A stretch of 6,844 bases of DNA from an uncultured Veillonella sp. (GCA_900766125.1 CAAFUD010000060.1:1-6844), one strand, 5' to 3'; positions 1 to 6,777 are shown, counted from the stretch's first letter. Notes: generated by a model from the sequence alone, not told the origin. Translations and numbers: made by a program.

Positions 1-192
1 ATGTACGCAGCGCCTTTTGGATTTATGAAGGATATGGGGGACGGCATCGTTGTAGTTGCTATCCGATCTGCTCTTATCATGGATAATGTATTGTATGCCT
101 ATGCAGGATGTGGTGTTGTAGCCGATTCTGATTCGGATGAAGAATACGCTGAAACTAATAATAAAATGCGCACTATTCTTGATGCCTTATAA
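1..192 (+). CDS. menF: Isochorismate synthase MenF, C-terminal end (5' part outside window)
   Basis: Isochorismate synthase isomerises chorismate to isochorismate, the first committed step of menaquinone synthesis, in the cytosol. Only the last 63 codons are present. They match the end of the chorismate-binding-enzyme fold: a YAAPFGF segment (residues 2-8 of the visible part; YAGPIGW-like in relatives), AIRSALI (20-26), YAGCGVVADSDSDEEY (34-49) and the terminal helix EYAETNNKM. The acidic residues in the SDxxxEYxET stretch lie where this family has a conserved metal-site glutamate. The ATG at position 1 is almost certainly an internal Met, because the fragment begins in the middle of a conserved domain and full-length members are about 430-470 residues. 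Menaquinone MenF and siderophore-type EntC/DhbC isochorismate synthases are alike in this region. The following men genes decide for MenF. The next gene starts 39 nt downstream with no terminator between, so the two are probably co-transcribed. Confidence 0.93.
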   Translation: MYAAPFGFMKDMGDGIVVVAIRSALIMDNVLYAYAGCGVVADSDSDEEYAETNNKMRTILDAL

Positions 193-219
193 TTGTTTCC
201 GTACCTTTAGGGGTGTTTG

Positions 220-225
220 AAAGGG
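220..225 (+). promoter_or_regulatory. Ribosome binding site that decides the menD start
   Basis: AAAGGG lies 6 nt before the ATG at 232, a normal Shine-Dalgarno spacing. The alternative in-frame TTG at 217 would place this purine run inside the coding sequence. It has only an AGGGG (209-213) three bases upstream, which is too close. The ATG at 232 also gives the N-terminus MNEYIAALVDE, which is what MenD proteins normally begin with. Confidence 0.7.
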
Positions 226-231
226 AATATA

Positions 232-1983
232 ATGAATGAATATATTGCTGCCTTGGTAGACGAGTTCTACCAACTCGGCGTCCGTCATGCGGTGTTTAGC
301 CCTGGTTCTCGTTCTACGACGATGGCCATGCTGTTCAAGGAGCATGAAGGATTTGAAACCTATATGAATATAGATGAGCGCTCTGCTAGTTTTATGGCTC
401 TAGGCATTGCAAAGGCTCATAAGGAACCAACTGTACTCGTATGTACTTCTGGTTCGGCTGTGGCCCATTATTTGCCAGCTATTTTAGAAGCTCAATATAG
501 TGGGATACCGCTCATTGTACTGTCTGCCGATAGACCTCATACACTATTGCATGTAGGGGCTCCTCAGACTGTAGATCAGCACAAAATCTTTGGTACTGCG
601 GTCAATTATTTTGAAGAATTAGCTGTGCCTCAAGAATCTCATTACTATACATATCCTCGTCAAGTGGCTCGTAAGGCCTATATGAAAGCGATGGATACTA
701 AAAAGGGACCTGTCCATATCAATGTGCCTCTCTTTGAACCATTGGTGCCAGAATTGAGTCGTAATCATTTTGAAGCTGGTCGCAGTTCCTTTAAAGTGGT
801 TAAGCCAAACTATAGTAGTGTATTTGGCTGTGATAATAGAAATAATTTGCCTCATATTAATAATGCAACTGATATTGCTCATGGAAATGATGGTACAAAG
901 GAGATTAATGATTTACTTGAAAGATATGAGCGTATCCTTATCCTAGCAGGTCCACAAATCGATATAGATGAGGCTGAAACGATTTGTTCCTTCGGGGAGG
1001 CTTTACAAGCTCCTATTTTGGCGGATCCCTTATCGAATGTAAGGGGATGCGATACATCTAAAGTTGTAATTTCTACATATGATGCACTGTTAGCAGGGCA
1101 AGCTCTTTGGTATGAGTTAAAACCAGATTGTGTAATTCAGTTTGGCCAAATTGTTGTGTCAAAACGAGTGCAACAGATGATTGCTAGCTGGACTGATTTG
1201 GAGTACATCGAGGTTAACCCTACCATGGACTCTATGAATCCAACGGGTAAAACCACTATGCACATGCAAGCAAGTATTGATGTATTTACGAATCTATATG
1301 GTGTAAAAAATGATTCCCCAGCATATCTAGGTAAATGGCAGCATTTAGAAACAGCAGGAAAACAGAAACTAGGTACAGCGATAGAGGAACCAAGTTGTTT
1401 TGAAGGTCGTACGATACGTGAGTTACAACAACATATTTCCGATAATGCACAAGTACTTATTGCTAATAGTATGAGTATTCGGGACTTTGATTACTTCTGG
1501 TTCAGTGGGGAATCTAAGGCGGTTCTTTACGGTAATCGAGGGGTCAATGGTATTGATGGCACTATTTCTACGGCTCTAGGACTAGCAGTAAATGGTAGAC
1601 CTACATATCTAGTAACAGGAGATTTATCCTTGTTCCATGATTTGAATGGATTGGCTGTAGCTAAAACTCATAATTTAAACTTAACCATTATTTTGCATAA
1701 TAATGATGGCGGCGGTATTTTTGAATACTTACCTCAAAAGGGGACAAAGCATTTTGACTATTTGTTCTCCACATCACAAGGCTTAGATTACAGTGGGGCT
1801 GCCAAACTCTATGGCTGTGACTATACTAAAATCTCCAGCCCCGATGAGTTGAGTTCTGTATTGGCTAATGTTAGCCAAGAAACAGGCGTTCATATCATTG
1901 AAATTCCTACAAATAGGGAATATAGCAGAGAATTGCATAAAAAATATACGAAGGTTTCAGTTGATATGGAGGCATTACTATGA
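232..1983 (+). CDS. menD: SEPHCHC synthase MenD (2-succinyl-5-enolpyruvyl-6-hydroxy-3-cyclohexene-1-carboxylate synthase)
   Basis: This thiamine-diphosphate enzyme decarboxylates 2-oxoglutarate and adds the resulting succinyl-semialdehyde unit to isochorismate, giving SEPHCHC. It has 583 residues from the ATG at 232, close to B. subtilis MenD (about 580). The N-terminal pyrimidine-binding domain shows SPGSRSTT (23-30) and NIDERSASF, whose Glu49 is the expected ThDP-activating glutamate. The C-terminal diphosphate/Mg domain shows GDLSLFHDLNGLAVAK from Gly463 and HNNDGGGIFEYLPQ (489-502), the MenD form of the GDG-x(n)-NN metal motif. Between them lies a degenerate central domain (AGPQIDIDEAE, ADPLSNVRG). 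An Asn- and Gly-rich segment at about residues 193-222 looks like a flexible linker, perhaps longer than usual. The stop codon overlaps the menH start as ATGA, which implies translational coupling. An in-frame TTG at 217 would add five residues but is less likely (see the RBS entry). Product assignment is secure from motifs plus context. Confidence 0.97.
   Translation: MNEYIAALVDEFYQLGVRHAVFSPGSRSTTMAMLFKEHEGFETYMNIDERSASFMALGIAKAHKEPTVLVCTSGSAVAHYLPAILEAQYSGIPLIVLSADRPHTLLHVGAPQTVDQHKIFGTAVNYFEELAVPQESHYYTYPRQVARKAYMKAMDTKKGPVHINVPLFEPLVPELSRNHFEAGRSSFKVVKPNYSSVFGCDNRNNLPHINNATDIAHGNDGTKEINDLLERYERILILAGPQIDIDEAETICSFGEALQAPILADPLSNVRGCDTSKVVISTYDALLAGQALWYELKPDCVIQFGQIVVSKRVQQMIASWTDLEYIEVNPTMDSMNPTGKTTMHMQASIDVFTNLYGVKNDSPAYLGKWQHLETAGKQKLGTAIEEPSCFEGRTIRELQQHISDNAQVLIANSMSIRDFDYFWFSGESKAVLYGNRGVNGIDGTISTALGLAVNGRPTYLVTGDLSLFHDLNGLAVAKTHNLNLTIILHNNDGGGIFEYLPQKGTKHFDYLFSTSQGLDYSGAAKLYGCDYTKISSPDELSSVLANVSQETGVHIIEIPTNREYSRELHKKYTKVSVDMEALL
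1968..1972 (+). promoter_or_regulatory. Strong ribosome binding site for menH, inside the end of menD
   Basis: GGAGG sits 7 nt before the menH ATG at 1980 and lies within the last codons of menD. It supports the overlapping ATGA start and means menH translation does not depend only on termination-reinitiation after menD. Confidence 0.75.
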
Positions 1984-2840
1984 GTCAGTATTTTTGCAGT
2001 ATTGTAGATAATGCTCTACGCAATCCCGCGCAACGTATGTATTTTGATTTGGGCGACTATCGCTATGGCTTGACTGTGGTAGGCGATGGGGAGCCTATCG
2101 TGTGTTTTCACGGATTTTCAGAATCTAGTTATACTTGGGATTCCATTAACTTGCCAGGCTATCGTTTAATCCGTATCGATTTGATTGGTCATGGTGATTC
2201 TGATATTCCTGAAGAGGGTGAGGCTTATACAATTCCAAAGATGATAGAGGATTTGCATACTGTTATCTATCATATGGTAGGTGATAGATATTATCTCATG
2301 GGCTACTCTATGGGGGCTCGTATAGCGCTTTCCTATGCTTTGGAATATGAACGTGAAATCAAAGGGCTCATCCTTGAAAGTGGCTCTGTAGGTATCGCCT
2401 CTGACGCTGAGCGATTAGAGCGCCGTAAGGCCGATGAAGATTTAGCGGTTCACATTGAAAATCATGATGGCGCTTGGTTTGCTACACGTTGGGCGGAGGC
2501 TCCTATTTTTGAAAGTCAAAAGCAACTTTCAGAGGGCGTAGAGGAATTAATCTATCTACGTCGTTCCAATAATAGTACGTACGCCTTAGCCTGTACCTTG
2601 CGTGGCTCAGGTCAAGGTGTCATGCCTTATGTGGGGGATAAATTAGAAAAATTCTCTGTTGAAGGCCTATATGTGAGTGGCGCACTAGATACAAAATATA
2701 CTACAATAGGAAGAGATGTATTTGGCAAGTTGCCAAACTTTAAACATGTCATCGTCGAAGGGGCGGGGCATAATGTACATATAGAAAAACCGCAGATGTT
2801 TGAACAAGCGGTATTAGATTTTTTACACAAGAAAGGTTAA
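1980..2840 (+). CDS. menH: SHCHC synthase MenH (alpha/beta-hydrolase fold)
   Basis: MenH eliminates pyruvate from the MenD product SEPHCHC to form 2-succinyl-6-hydroxy-2,4-cyclohexadiene-1-carboxylate (SHCHC). The 286-residue protein has a complete alpha/beta-hydrolase layout: the HGF oxyanion-hole strand end (His44-Phe46), GHGDSD after strand 4, the nucleophile elbow GYSMGA with Ser110, the acid Asp237 in SGALDTKY, and the catalytic His264 in [11 protein letters not shown]. The SGALDxK and GAGHNxHxEKP forms are typical of MenH rather than general esterases. The start is an ATG overlapping the menD stop, with GGAGG 7 nt upstream. The protein is longer than E. coli MenH (about 252) because of roughly 20 extra N-terminal residues before the first strand ([12 protein letters not shown]). 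From sequence alone a general alpha/beta hydrolase is possible, but its place between menD and menB makes MenH the clear choice. Confidence 0.93.
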   Translation: MSQYFCSIVDNALRNPAQRMYFDLGDYRYGLTVVGDGEPIVCFHGFSESSYTWDSINLPGYRLIRIDLIGHGDSDIPEEGEAYTIPKMIEDLHTVIYHMVGDRYYLMGYSMGARIALSYALEYEREIKGLILESGSVGIASDAERLERRKADEDLAVHIENHDGAWFATRWAEAPIFESQKQLSEGVEELIYLRRSNNSTYALACTLRGSGQGVMPYVGDKLEKFSVEGLYVSGALDTKYTTIGRDVFGKLPNFKHVIVEGAGHNVHIEKPQMFEQAVLDFLHKKG

Positions 2841-2844
2841 GTCC

Positions 2845-3687
2845 ATGAGCAAATTTGATTGGAAAGTATTGGATCGTAATTATGAAGATGTGATTTACGA
2901 AACATATAATGGTATTGCAAAGATTACTATAAATCGCCCACAGGTACGTAACGCGTTCCGTCCTAAAACTGTTATGGAGTTAATCGATGCTTTCACAGTA
3001 GCTCGTGAAGATAACGAAGTAGGCGTAATTGTATTGACTGGTGCAAACCACGGTCAAGGTGAAGATAAAGAGGCATTCTGCTCTGGTGGTGACCAAAGCG
3101 TACGCGGCCATGGTGGTTATGTAGGTGAAGATAATGTGCCTCGCTTAAATGTTCTTGATTTGCAACGTTTGATTCGCGTTATCCCAAAACCTGTTATCGC
3201 TATGGTTAACGGTTTTGCTATTGGTGGCGGTCATGTATTGCACATCGTATGTGACCTTACAATCGCTTCTGAAAATGCCAAATTTGGCCAAACTGGTCCT
3301 CGCGTAGGTTCCTTCGACGCTGGTTATGGGGCAGGTTACTTGGCTCGCATGATCGGTCATAAACGCGCTCGCGAGGTATGGTTCCTTTGCCGTCAATACA
3401 CAGCTGCTCAAGCCTATGAAATGGGCATGGTTAACTGTGTTGTACCATTCGACAAATTGGAAGAAGAAACAGTTCAATGGTGTAACGAAATTCTTGAATT
3501 GTCCCCAATGGCATTGCGCATGTTGAAAGGTGCCTTCAACGCCGATACTGATGGTCTTGCAGGCTTACAACAATTTGCAGGCGACGCTACATTGATGTAC
3601 TACACAATCGATGAAGCAAAAGAAGGCCGTGATGCGTTCAAAGAAAAACGTAAACCGAACTTCAAACAATTCCCTAAATTCCCTTAA
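2845..3687 (+). CDS. menB: 1,4-dihydroxy-2-naphthoyl-CoA synthase MenB (crotonase fold)
   Basis: MenB closes the second ring by an intramolecular Claisen condensation of OSB-CoA to DHNA-CoA. The 280-residue protein is collinear with MenB throughout: [10 protein letters not shown] (79-88), [13 protein letters not shown] (121-133) with the oxyanion-hole glycines (Gly81 and Gly128 by alignment to E. coli Gly86 and Gly133), [16 protein letters not shown] (147-162), and the C-terminal [16 protein letters not shown] and FPKFP tail. Asp158 and Tyr253 correspond to E. coli Asp163 and Tyr258. The QTG at 149-151 matches the bicarbonate-using type I MenB group, which has Gly where type II enzymes carry an Asp side-chain carboxylate. 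The ATG is 4 nt after the menH stop, with GAAAGG (2831-2836) 8 nt upstream. All 17 arginines use CGT or CGC, unlike the flanking men genes, which suggests high expression. A palindrome and a terminator-like hairpin follow. Confidence 0.97.
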   Translation: MSKFDWKVLDRNYEDVIYETYNGIAKITINRPQVRNAFRPKTVMELIDAFTVAREDNEVGVIVLTGANHGQGEDKEAFCSGGDQSVRGHGGYVGEDNVPRLNVLDLQRLIRVIPKPVIAMVNGFAIGGGHVLHIVCDLTIASENAKFGQTGPRVGSFDAGYGAGYLARMIGHKRAREVWFLCRQYTAAQAYEMGMVNCVVPFDKLEEETVQWCNEILELSPMALRMLKGAFNADTDGLAGLQQFAGDATLMYYTIDEAKEGRDAFKEKRKPNFKQFPKFP

Positions 3688-3698
3688 TAGGAATAGAG

Positions 3699-3713
3699 GT
3701 ACTAGTCTAGTAC
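3699..3713. repeat. CTAG-rich palindrome just after menB
   Basis: GTACTAG-T-CTAGTAC is a perfect 7-bp inverted repeat around one central base, beginning 12 nt after the menB stop codon. A third CTAG follows at 3713-3716, so three CTAG tetramers fall within 15 bp. As RNA it could only form a small stem (6 bp with a 3-nt GTC loop) and no U-run follows, so it is a poor terminator. The symmetry fits a protein-binding site better. No regulator can be named. Confidence 0.5.
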
Positions 3714-3745
3714 TAGGGATGGAATGTATTGTAAAAATGACAAGT

Positions 3746-3771
3746 GCGCCTCTATATGAGGCGCCTTTCTT
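3746..3771 (+). terminator. Hairpin terminator or attenuator between menB and menE
   Basis: GCGCCTC (3746-3752) pairs perfectly with GAGGCGC (3758-3764) around a TATAT loop. It is followed by CTTTCTT, a short and interrupted pyrimidine tract. The 7-bp, mostly G-C stem is strong but the T-run is imperfect, so partial read-through into menE is likely. It probably ends or trims the menF-D-H-B transcript and leaves menE-C-I at a different level. Confidence 0.7.
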
Positions 3772-3801
3772 GTAATATCTGTGATTATTAATCATTAATC
3801 A
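3770..3801 (+). promoter_or_regulatory. Weak candidate menE promoter with TGATTA/TAATCA repeats
   Basis: A -35-like TTGTAA (3770-3775) and a -10-like ATTAAT (3794-3799) are 18 nt apart, each matching four of six consensus bases. Between and over them is the symmetric TGATTA-T-TAATCA (3782-3794) plus a second TAATCA (3796-3801). The heptamer ATTAATC occurs twice in tandem (3787-3793 and 3794-3800). The position after the hairpin and before menE is right for a second promoter, and the repeats could be an operator. The match is weak and A/T-rich DNA yields such matches easily. Confidence 0.3.
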
Positions 3802-3822
3802 TAAGGCATTATCTTTGGATAC

Positions 3823-3828
3823 GAGGTG
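3823..3828 (+). promoter_or_regulatory. Ribosome binding site for menE
   Basis: GAGGTG lies 5 nt before the ATG at 3834. It supports this start, which is also where the MenE N-terminus (EWLRYGAQHYPNRICI) begins in homologous position. Confidence 0.65.
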
Positions 3829-3833
3829 AGACG

Positions 3834-5219
3834 ATGGAATGGTTACGGTATGGTGCACAGCACTATCCTAATCGCATATGTATAAATGAATATACTTATA
3901 AGGATATTTATGGCGGAGTAGTCCATGTAGCTCGTAAATTAGTGCCTTTAAAAACCTCTCGTGTGGCCATTTTATCGGACAACTCTGTGATTATGGCAAT
4001 CTATGTGTTGGCTGCTATGCTAGCTCATAAAGAGGTACTATTACTTAATGTACATCTTAAGCCTAATGAGATAGAAAACCAATTGAAACAATTAGGTGTT
4101 ACCACCGTTTTACATAGTCAAGACCGACGGAATCAACTGCCTGATTCAATGTGTGTTATTGAGTTTGAACCTCTAGAAACTATTCTAGCTGACCGAGTTT
4201 TAGAAGATATCTTTGATTGGACATTTAATGATACAGACATTGCAGCTATTATGAACACTAGCGCTACAACAGGTCAGTTTAAATCAGTACCCCTTCGATG
4301 GAGGCAAATTAGAACTCATGTACAAGCGTCTCAAGAGGTATTAGGTAAAACCGCAAAAGATAATTGGCTTATGGTATTACCTCTGTTCCATGTAAGTGGT
4401 CTATCTATTTTGATGCGGTCTCTTTACAATGGAACGGCTATCACTATATTGCCTAAATACGATGAGATAAAGGTTTTAGAACTCATTGAATCTGAGAAAA
4501 TCAATATGATGTCTCTGGTGCCCACAATTTTGACTCAATTAGAGCCCAGCATTACACATCATACATTACGTGTTATTTTGCTGGGTGGCGAGTTTATTCC
4601 TATGGCTCTCATCGATGCTTGTGAAAAGAAATCCTTACCAATTTACAAGACCTATGGCATGACGGAAACCTTTAGTCAAAGCGTGACTTTCTCCGTATTG
4701 GATTACCCTTATAAACGAGATTCCGTAGGCAGACCATTACCCGGGATGCAGGTTCGCATTGATAATCCTGATGCGGATGGAGTAGGGGAAATTCATTTGA
4801 CAGGTCCCATGGTTATGACTGGGTATATCGGCAAGGAGCCTATTGATGGTGATCTTAATACCGATGATATCGGCTATGTTGATGAAGATGGGTTCGTATA
4901 TATTTTGAATCGCCGCAAGGATCTCATCATTTCTGGTGGAGAAAACATTTATCCTAAAGAGTTAGAGGATTTAGTCTACACATTGCCATCAGTCAAGGAA
5001 TGTGCGGTTGTACCTGTACCTGATCCTAAATGGGGACAAGTACCGGCGCTATTTGTGGCCTTTCACGATGGTGAAAGCATGACTGCAGATGCAATTCTAT
5101 CCTTTATGACTAAATCCCTGGCAAAATATAAAGTTCCTAAATACGTAAAAATATTGCCTGCTTTACCTAGAAATGGCACAGGCAAAATTGTGCGCAATGA
5201 ACTGTGTTTAGAAGATTGA
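3834..5219 (+). CDS. menE: o-Succinylbenzoate--CoA ligase MenE (ANL adenylating enzyme)
   Basis: MenE activates OSB with ATP to OSB-AMP and then forms OSB-CoA, the MenB substrate. The 461 residues fit the family (about 450-490). ANL motifs are in order: phosphate loop TSATTGQFKSVP (142-153), LPLFHVSGLSIL, YGMTET (274-279), TDDIGYVDEDGFVYI (343-357) with the ribose-binding Asp, the hinge region NRRKDLIISGGENIYPKELE (from 359), and the C-terminal catalytic lysine Lys451 in NGTGKIVRNEL. SGGENIYPxELE and the short overall length fit MenE better than long-chain acyl-CoA synthetases. Two deviations are visible: Ala144 for the usual Gly of the TSGTTG loop, and Asn359 for the Gly that commonly precedes the RRxD hinge. 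Both leave catalytic residues intact. The gene has its own RBS after a 146-nt spacer holding a terminator-like hairpin, so it may head a second transcript. menC follows after 7 nt. Confidence 0.94.
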   Translation: MEWLRYGAQHYPNRICINEYTYKDIYGGVVHVARKLVPLKTSRVAILSDNSVIMAIYVLAAMLAHKEVLLLNVHLKPNEIENQLKQLGVTTVLHSQDRRNQLPDSMCVIEFEPLETILADRVLEDIFDWTFNDTDIAAIMNTSATTGQFKSVPLRWRQIRTHVQASQEVLGKTAKDNWLMVLPLFHVSGLSILMRSLYNGTAITILPKYDEIKVLELIESEKINMMSLVPTILTQLEPSITHHTLRVILLGGEFIPMALIDACEKKSLPIYKTYGMTETFSQSVTFSVLDYPYKRDSVGRPLPGMQVRIDNPDADGVGEIHLTGPMVMTGYIGKEPIDGDLNTDDIGYVDEDGFVYILNRRKDLIISGGENIYPKELEDLVYTLPSVKECAVVPVPDPKWGQVPALFVAFHDGESMTADAILSFMTKSLAKYKVPKYVKILPALPRNGTGKIVRNELCLED

Positions 5220-5226
5220 GGCGCCT

Positions 5227-6378
5227 ATGAATGATATTTTAAACTTTAAAAGTATAACTACATATCGCCTTAAATTGCCTCTACAGTTTAACTTTAAAAC
5301 TGCCAAAGGTGAAGTAAAAGAACGAGAAACGATCGTCATTCGCATCGAGGATCAACAAGGGTATGTCGGTTATGGGGAATGCGTGGCTTTTACAGAGCCT
5401 TTTTATACAGCAGAGACGGTGGATACATGTTGGCAAAAACTAGTAGATGATTATATCTTTAATTTGCGCATGATGCGGCCTAAGCCGCTTATGACCTATG
5501 TGCGTCAGCTACAGTTTTGGTTAAATCGAGATCATATGCCTATGGCCATTGCAGGCTTAGAAAATGCATTGGTTAATCTTCATTGTGAGCGATTAGGTGT
5601 AAACTCCGTTTCCTATATTATGGGACGACCTTTACAAGATACCATTGAAAGCGGCGTTGTTATCGGTGATGTACCGATGGAACAATTGCTAGATGCCGTA
5701 GAAGCTCATGTGGCGAATGGTTGTAAGCGCATCAAGTTAAAGGTGAATCCTACAGATGGCTACGACCGGGCGGCCTTAGTACGTAAGCATTACCCCGATT
5801 TAGTCTTGGCAGCCGATGCTAATCAAAGCTATTCTTATGATGATATTGATAAGGTCCGTCAATTTAATGATTTGAAACTAGCCTGTATAGAAGAGCCTTT
5901 TGCTATAACAACGCTTCAATCCTATAAGGAGTGGAAGTGGGAACGCCTTAATAACGATGATTGGCATATTGAAACGCCTATCTGTTTAGATGAGTCCATC
6001 TTGGGCTATGACGATTTATCCTATGCTATTGAGTATGGGCTGATTGACGTACTCAACATAAAAGTAGGCCGCATGGGAGGTCTCGTACCAACGAAGGCCG
6101 CTATTAATCTTTGTAGAGAATGCCATATTCCGTATTGGGTGGGTAGCATGGTAGAGTCGGGTATTTCTAAAATGTTGCACGCTCAACTAGCGGCTCTAGG
6201 TGATTCCTATATGGCAGGAGACCTATCTGACTCTAATAGATATTTTGAACGAGATCTCATCTATCCAGATTTAACCTTTAAGGATGGCGTTATGCACGTT
6301 CCTGATGGGGATGGACTAGGTGTAACCGTCTTTGATGATAGACTAGAAGTGTACTGTGTGGAGAAACGAACACTATGA
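5227..6378 (+). CDS. menC: o-Succinylbenzoate synthase MenC (enolase superfamily)
   Basis: MenC dehydrates SHCHC to the aromatic OSB. The 383-residue protein belongs to the Firmicute-type MenC/NSAR branch of the enolase superfamily. The muconate-lactonising-like active site is complete: the KxK motif Lys170-Leu-Lys172, metal ligands Asp197 (AADANQSY), Glu222 (IEEPF) and Asp255 (CLDES), and the opposite catalytic Lys279 (NIKVGRMGG). The N-terminal capping domain has GEVKERETIVIRIED and GYGECVAF. The C-terminal part shows VGSMVESGISK, SDSNRYFERDL and PDGDGLGV, typical of this branch. Some relatives also racemise N-acylamino acids, so that side activity cannot be excluded, but the operon fixes the main role. 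A Trp/Asn-rich stretch at about 231-247 seems longer than the usual loop before the third metal ligand. The ATG follows menE by 7 nt with GAGG at 5218-5221. The stop overlaps the next gene as ATGA. Confidence 0.95.
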   Translation: MNDILNFKSITTYRLKLPLQFNFKTAKGEVKERETIVIRIEDQQGYVGYGECVAFTEPFYTAETVDTCWQKLVDDYIFNLRMMRPKPLMTYVRQLQFWLNRDHMPMAIAGLENALVNLHCERLGVNSVSYIMGRPLQDTIESGVVIGDVPMEQLLDAVEAHVANGCKRIKLKVNPTDGYDRAALVRKHYPDLVLAADANQSYSYDDIDKVRQFNDLKLACIEEPFAITTLQSYKEWKWERLNNDDWHIETPICLDESILGYDDLSYAIEYGLIDVLNIKVGRMGGLVPTKAAINLCRECHIPYWVGSMVESGISKMLHAQLAALGDSYMAGDLSDSNRYFERDLIYPDLTFKDGVMHVPDGDGLGVTVFDDRLEVYCVEKRTL

Positions 6379-6752
6379 ATTTAATAGAATCCTTACAAAT
6401 TGAAGCACCTCGTATGACGAGCGATACTACATGCTTTGCAAAAATGAACTTAGGAGAATTCCACAAACAGCCTCAAGGCTATTTAAACGGTGGAGCCACC
6501 TTGGCATTTGCTGAAATCATTTCCGGCATGATGAGTAACGAACTCATTGGACCGGATAAATTTGGCGTAGGTCAATCCATTACGGCTAACCACTTGCGCC
6601 CTGTACGATGTGAAGGGGCCTTAACAGCTCATGGCACATTACTAGTAAAAGGGAAAACGTCCCATGTATGGCGCTTTGATATGCTAGACGATGCAGAGCG
6701 ACTTATTTCCCATGTAACCGTAACACTGGCTATTGTGGACTTTGATCGGTAA
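6375..6752 (+). CDS. menI: Hotdog-fold thioesterase, probable DHNA-CoA hydrolase (MenI-like)
   Basis: This is a 125-residue PaaI/YdiI-type hotdog thioesterase, expected to hydrolyse DHNA-CoA to DHNA before prenylation by MenA. The family signature is clear: KQPQGYLNGGATLAFAE (31-47) on the central helix, then GQSITANHLRPVRCEGAL and the strand pair HGTLLVKGKTSHVWRFDML. Aligned to E. coli MenI, Gln32 and Glu47 correspond to Gln48 and the catalytic Glu63, with identical spacing. The usual His of the HGG motif (E. coli His54) is Asn38 here. There is no signal peptide or membrane segment, so it should be cytosolic. The ATG overlaps the menC stop (ATGA), and GGAGAAA at 6360-6366 is a plausible RBS. 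It is last in the cluster and is followed by a strong terminator. The fold is secure. The substrate is inferred from the operon, and another acyl-CoA substrate remains possible. Confidence 0.82.
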   Translation: MNLIESLQIEAPRMTSDTTCFAKMNLGEFHKQPQGYLNGGATLAFAEIISGMMSNELIGPDKFGVGQSITANHLRPVRCEGALTAHGTLLVKGKTSHVWRFDMLDDAERLISHVTVTLAIVDFDR

Positions 6753-6777
6753 TAGATAACAAGTAATATAAAATGAT

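Noticed and set aside
1..192. A complete 63-residue small protein starting at the ATG at position 1
   Set aside because: The sequence is the conserved C-terminal end of isochorismate synthase. The gene simply enters from outside the window.
217..231. TTG at 217 as the menD start
   Set aside because: The RBS-like AGGGG would be only 3 nt away, while AAAGGG is well spaced for the ATG at 232. MenD homologues begin at MNEY-type residues.
3699..3716. Resemblance of the CTAG palindrome to the TrpR operator (ACTAGTTAACTAGT)
   Set aside because: In the TrpR operator the two CTAG half-sites are 8 bp apart. Here the spacings are 5 and 6 bp, and the location between menB and menE has no link to tryptophan genes.
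3565..3795. Antisense open frame across the end of menB and the spacer
   Set aside because: It lies opposite a strongly conserved gene, has no recognisable domain, and its composition (Phe- and Arg-rich) is that of a shadow frame. The other antisense frames inside menD, menH and menB were dismissed for the same reasons.
3688..3833. Riboswitch or T-box in the menB-menE spacer
   Set aside because: The spacer is too short for known large riboswitch classes once the terminator hairpin is taken out, and I see no T-box (TGGN) or conserved aptamer core.
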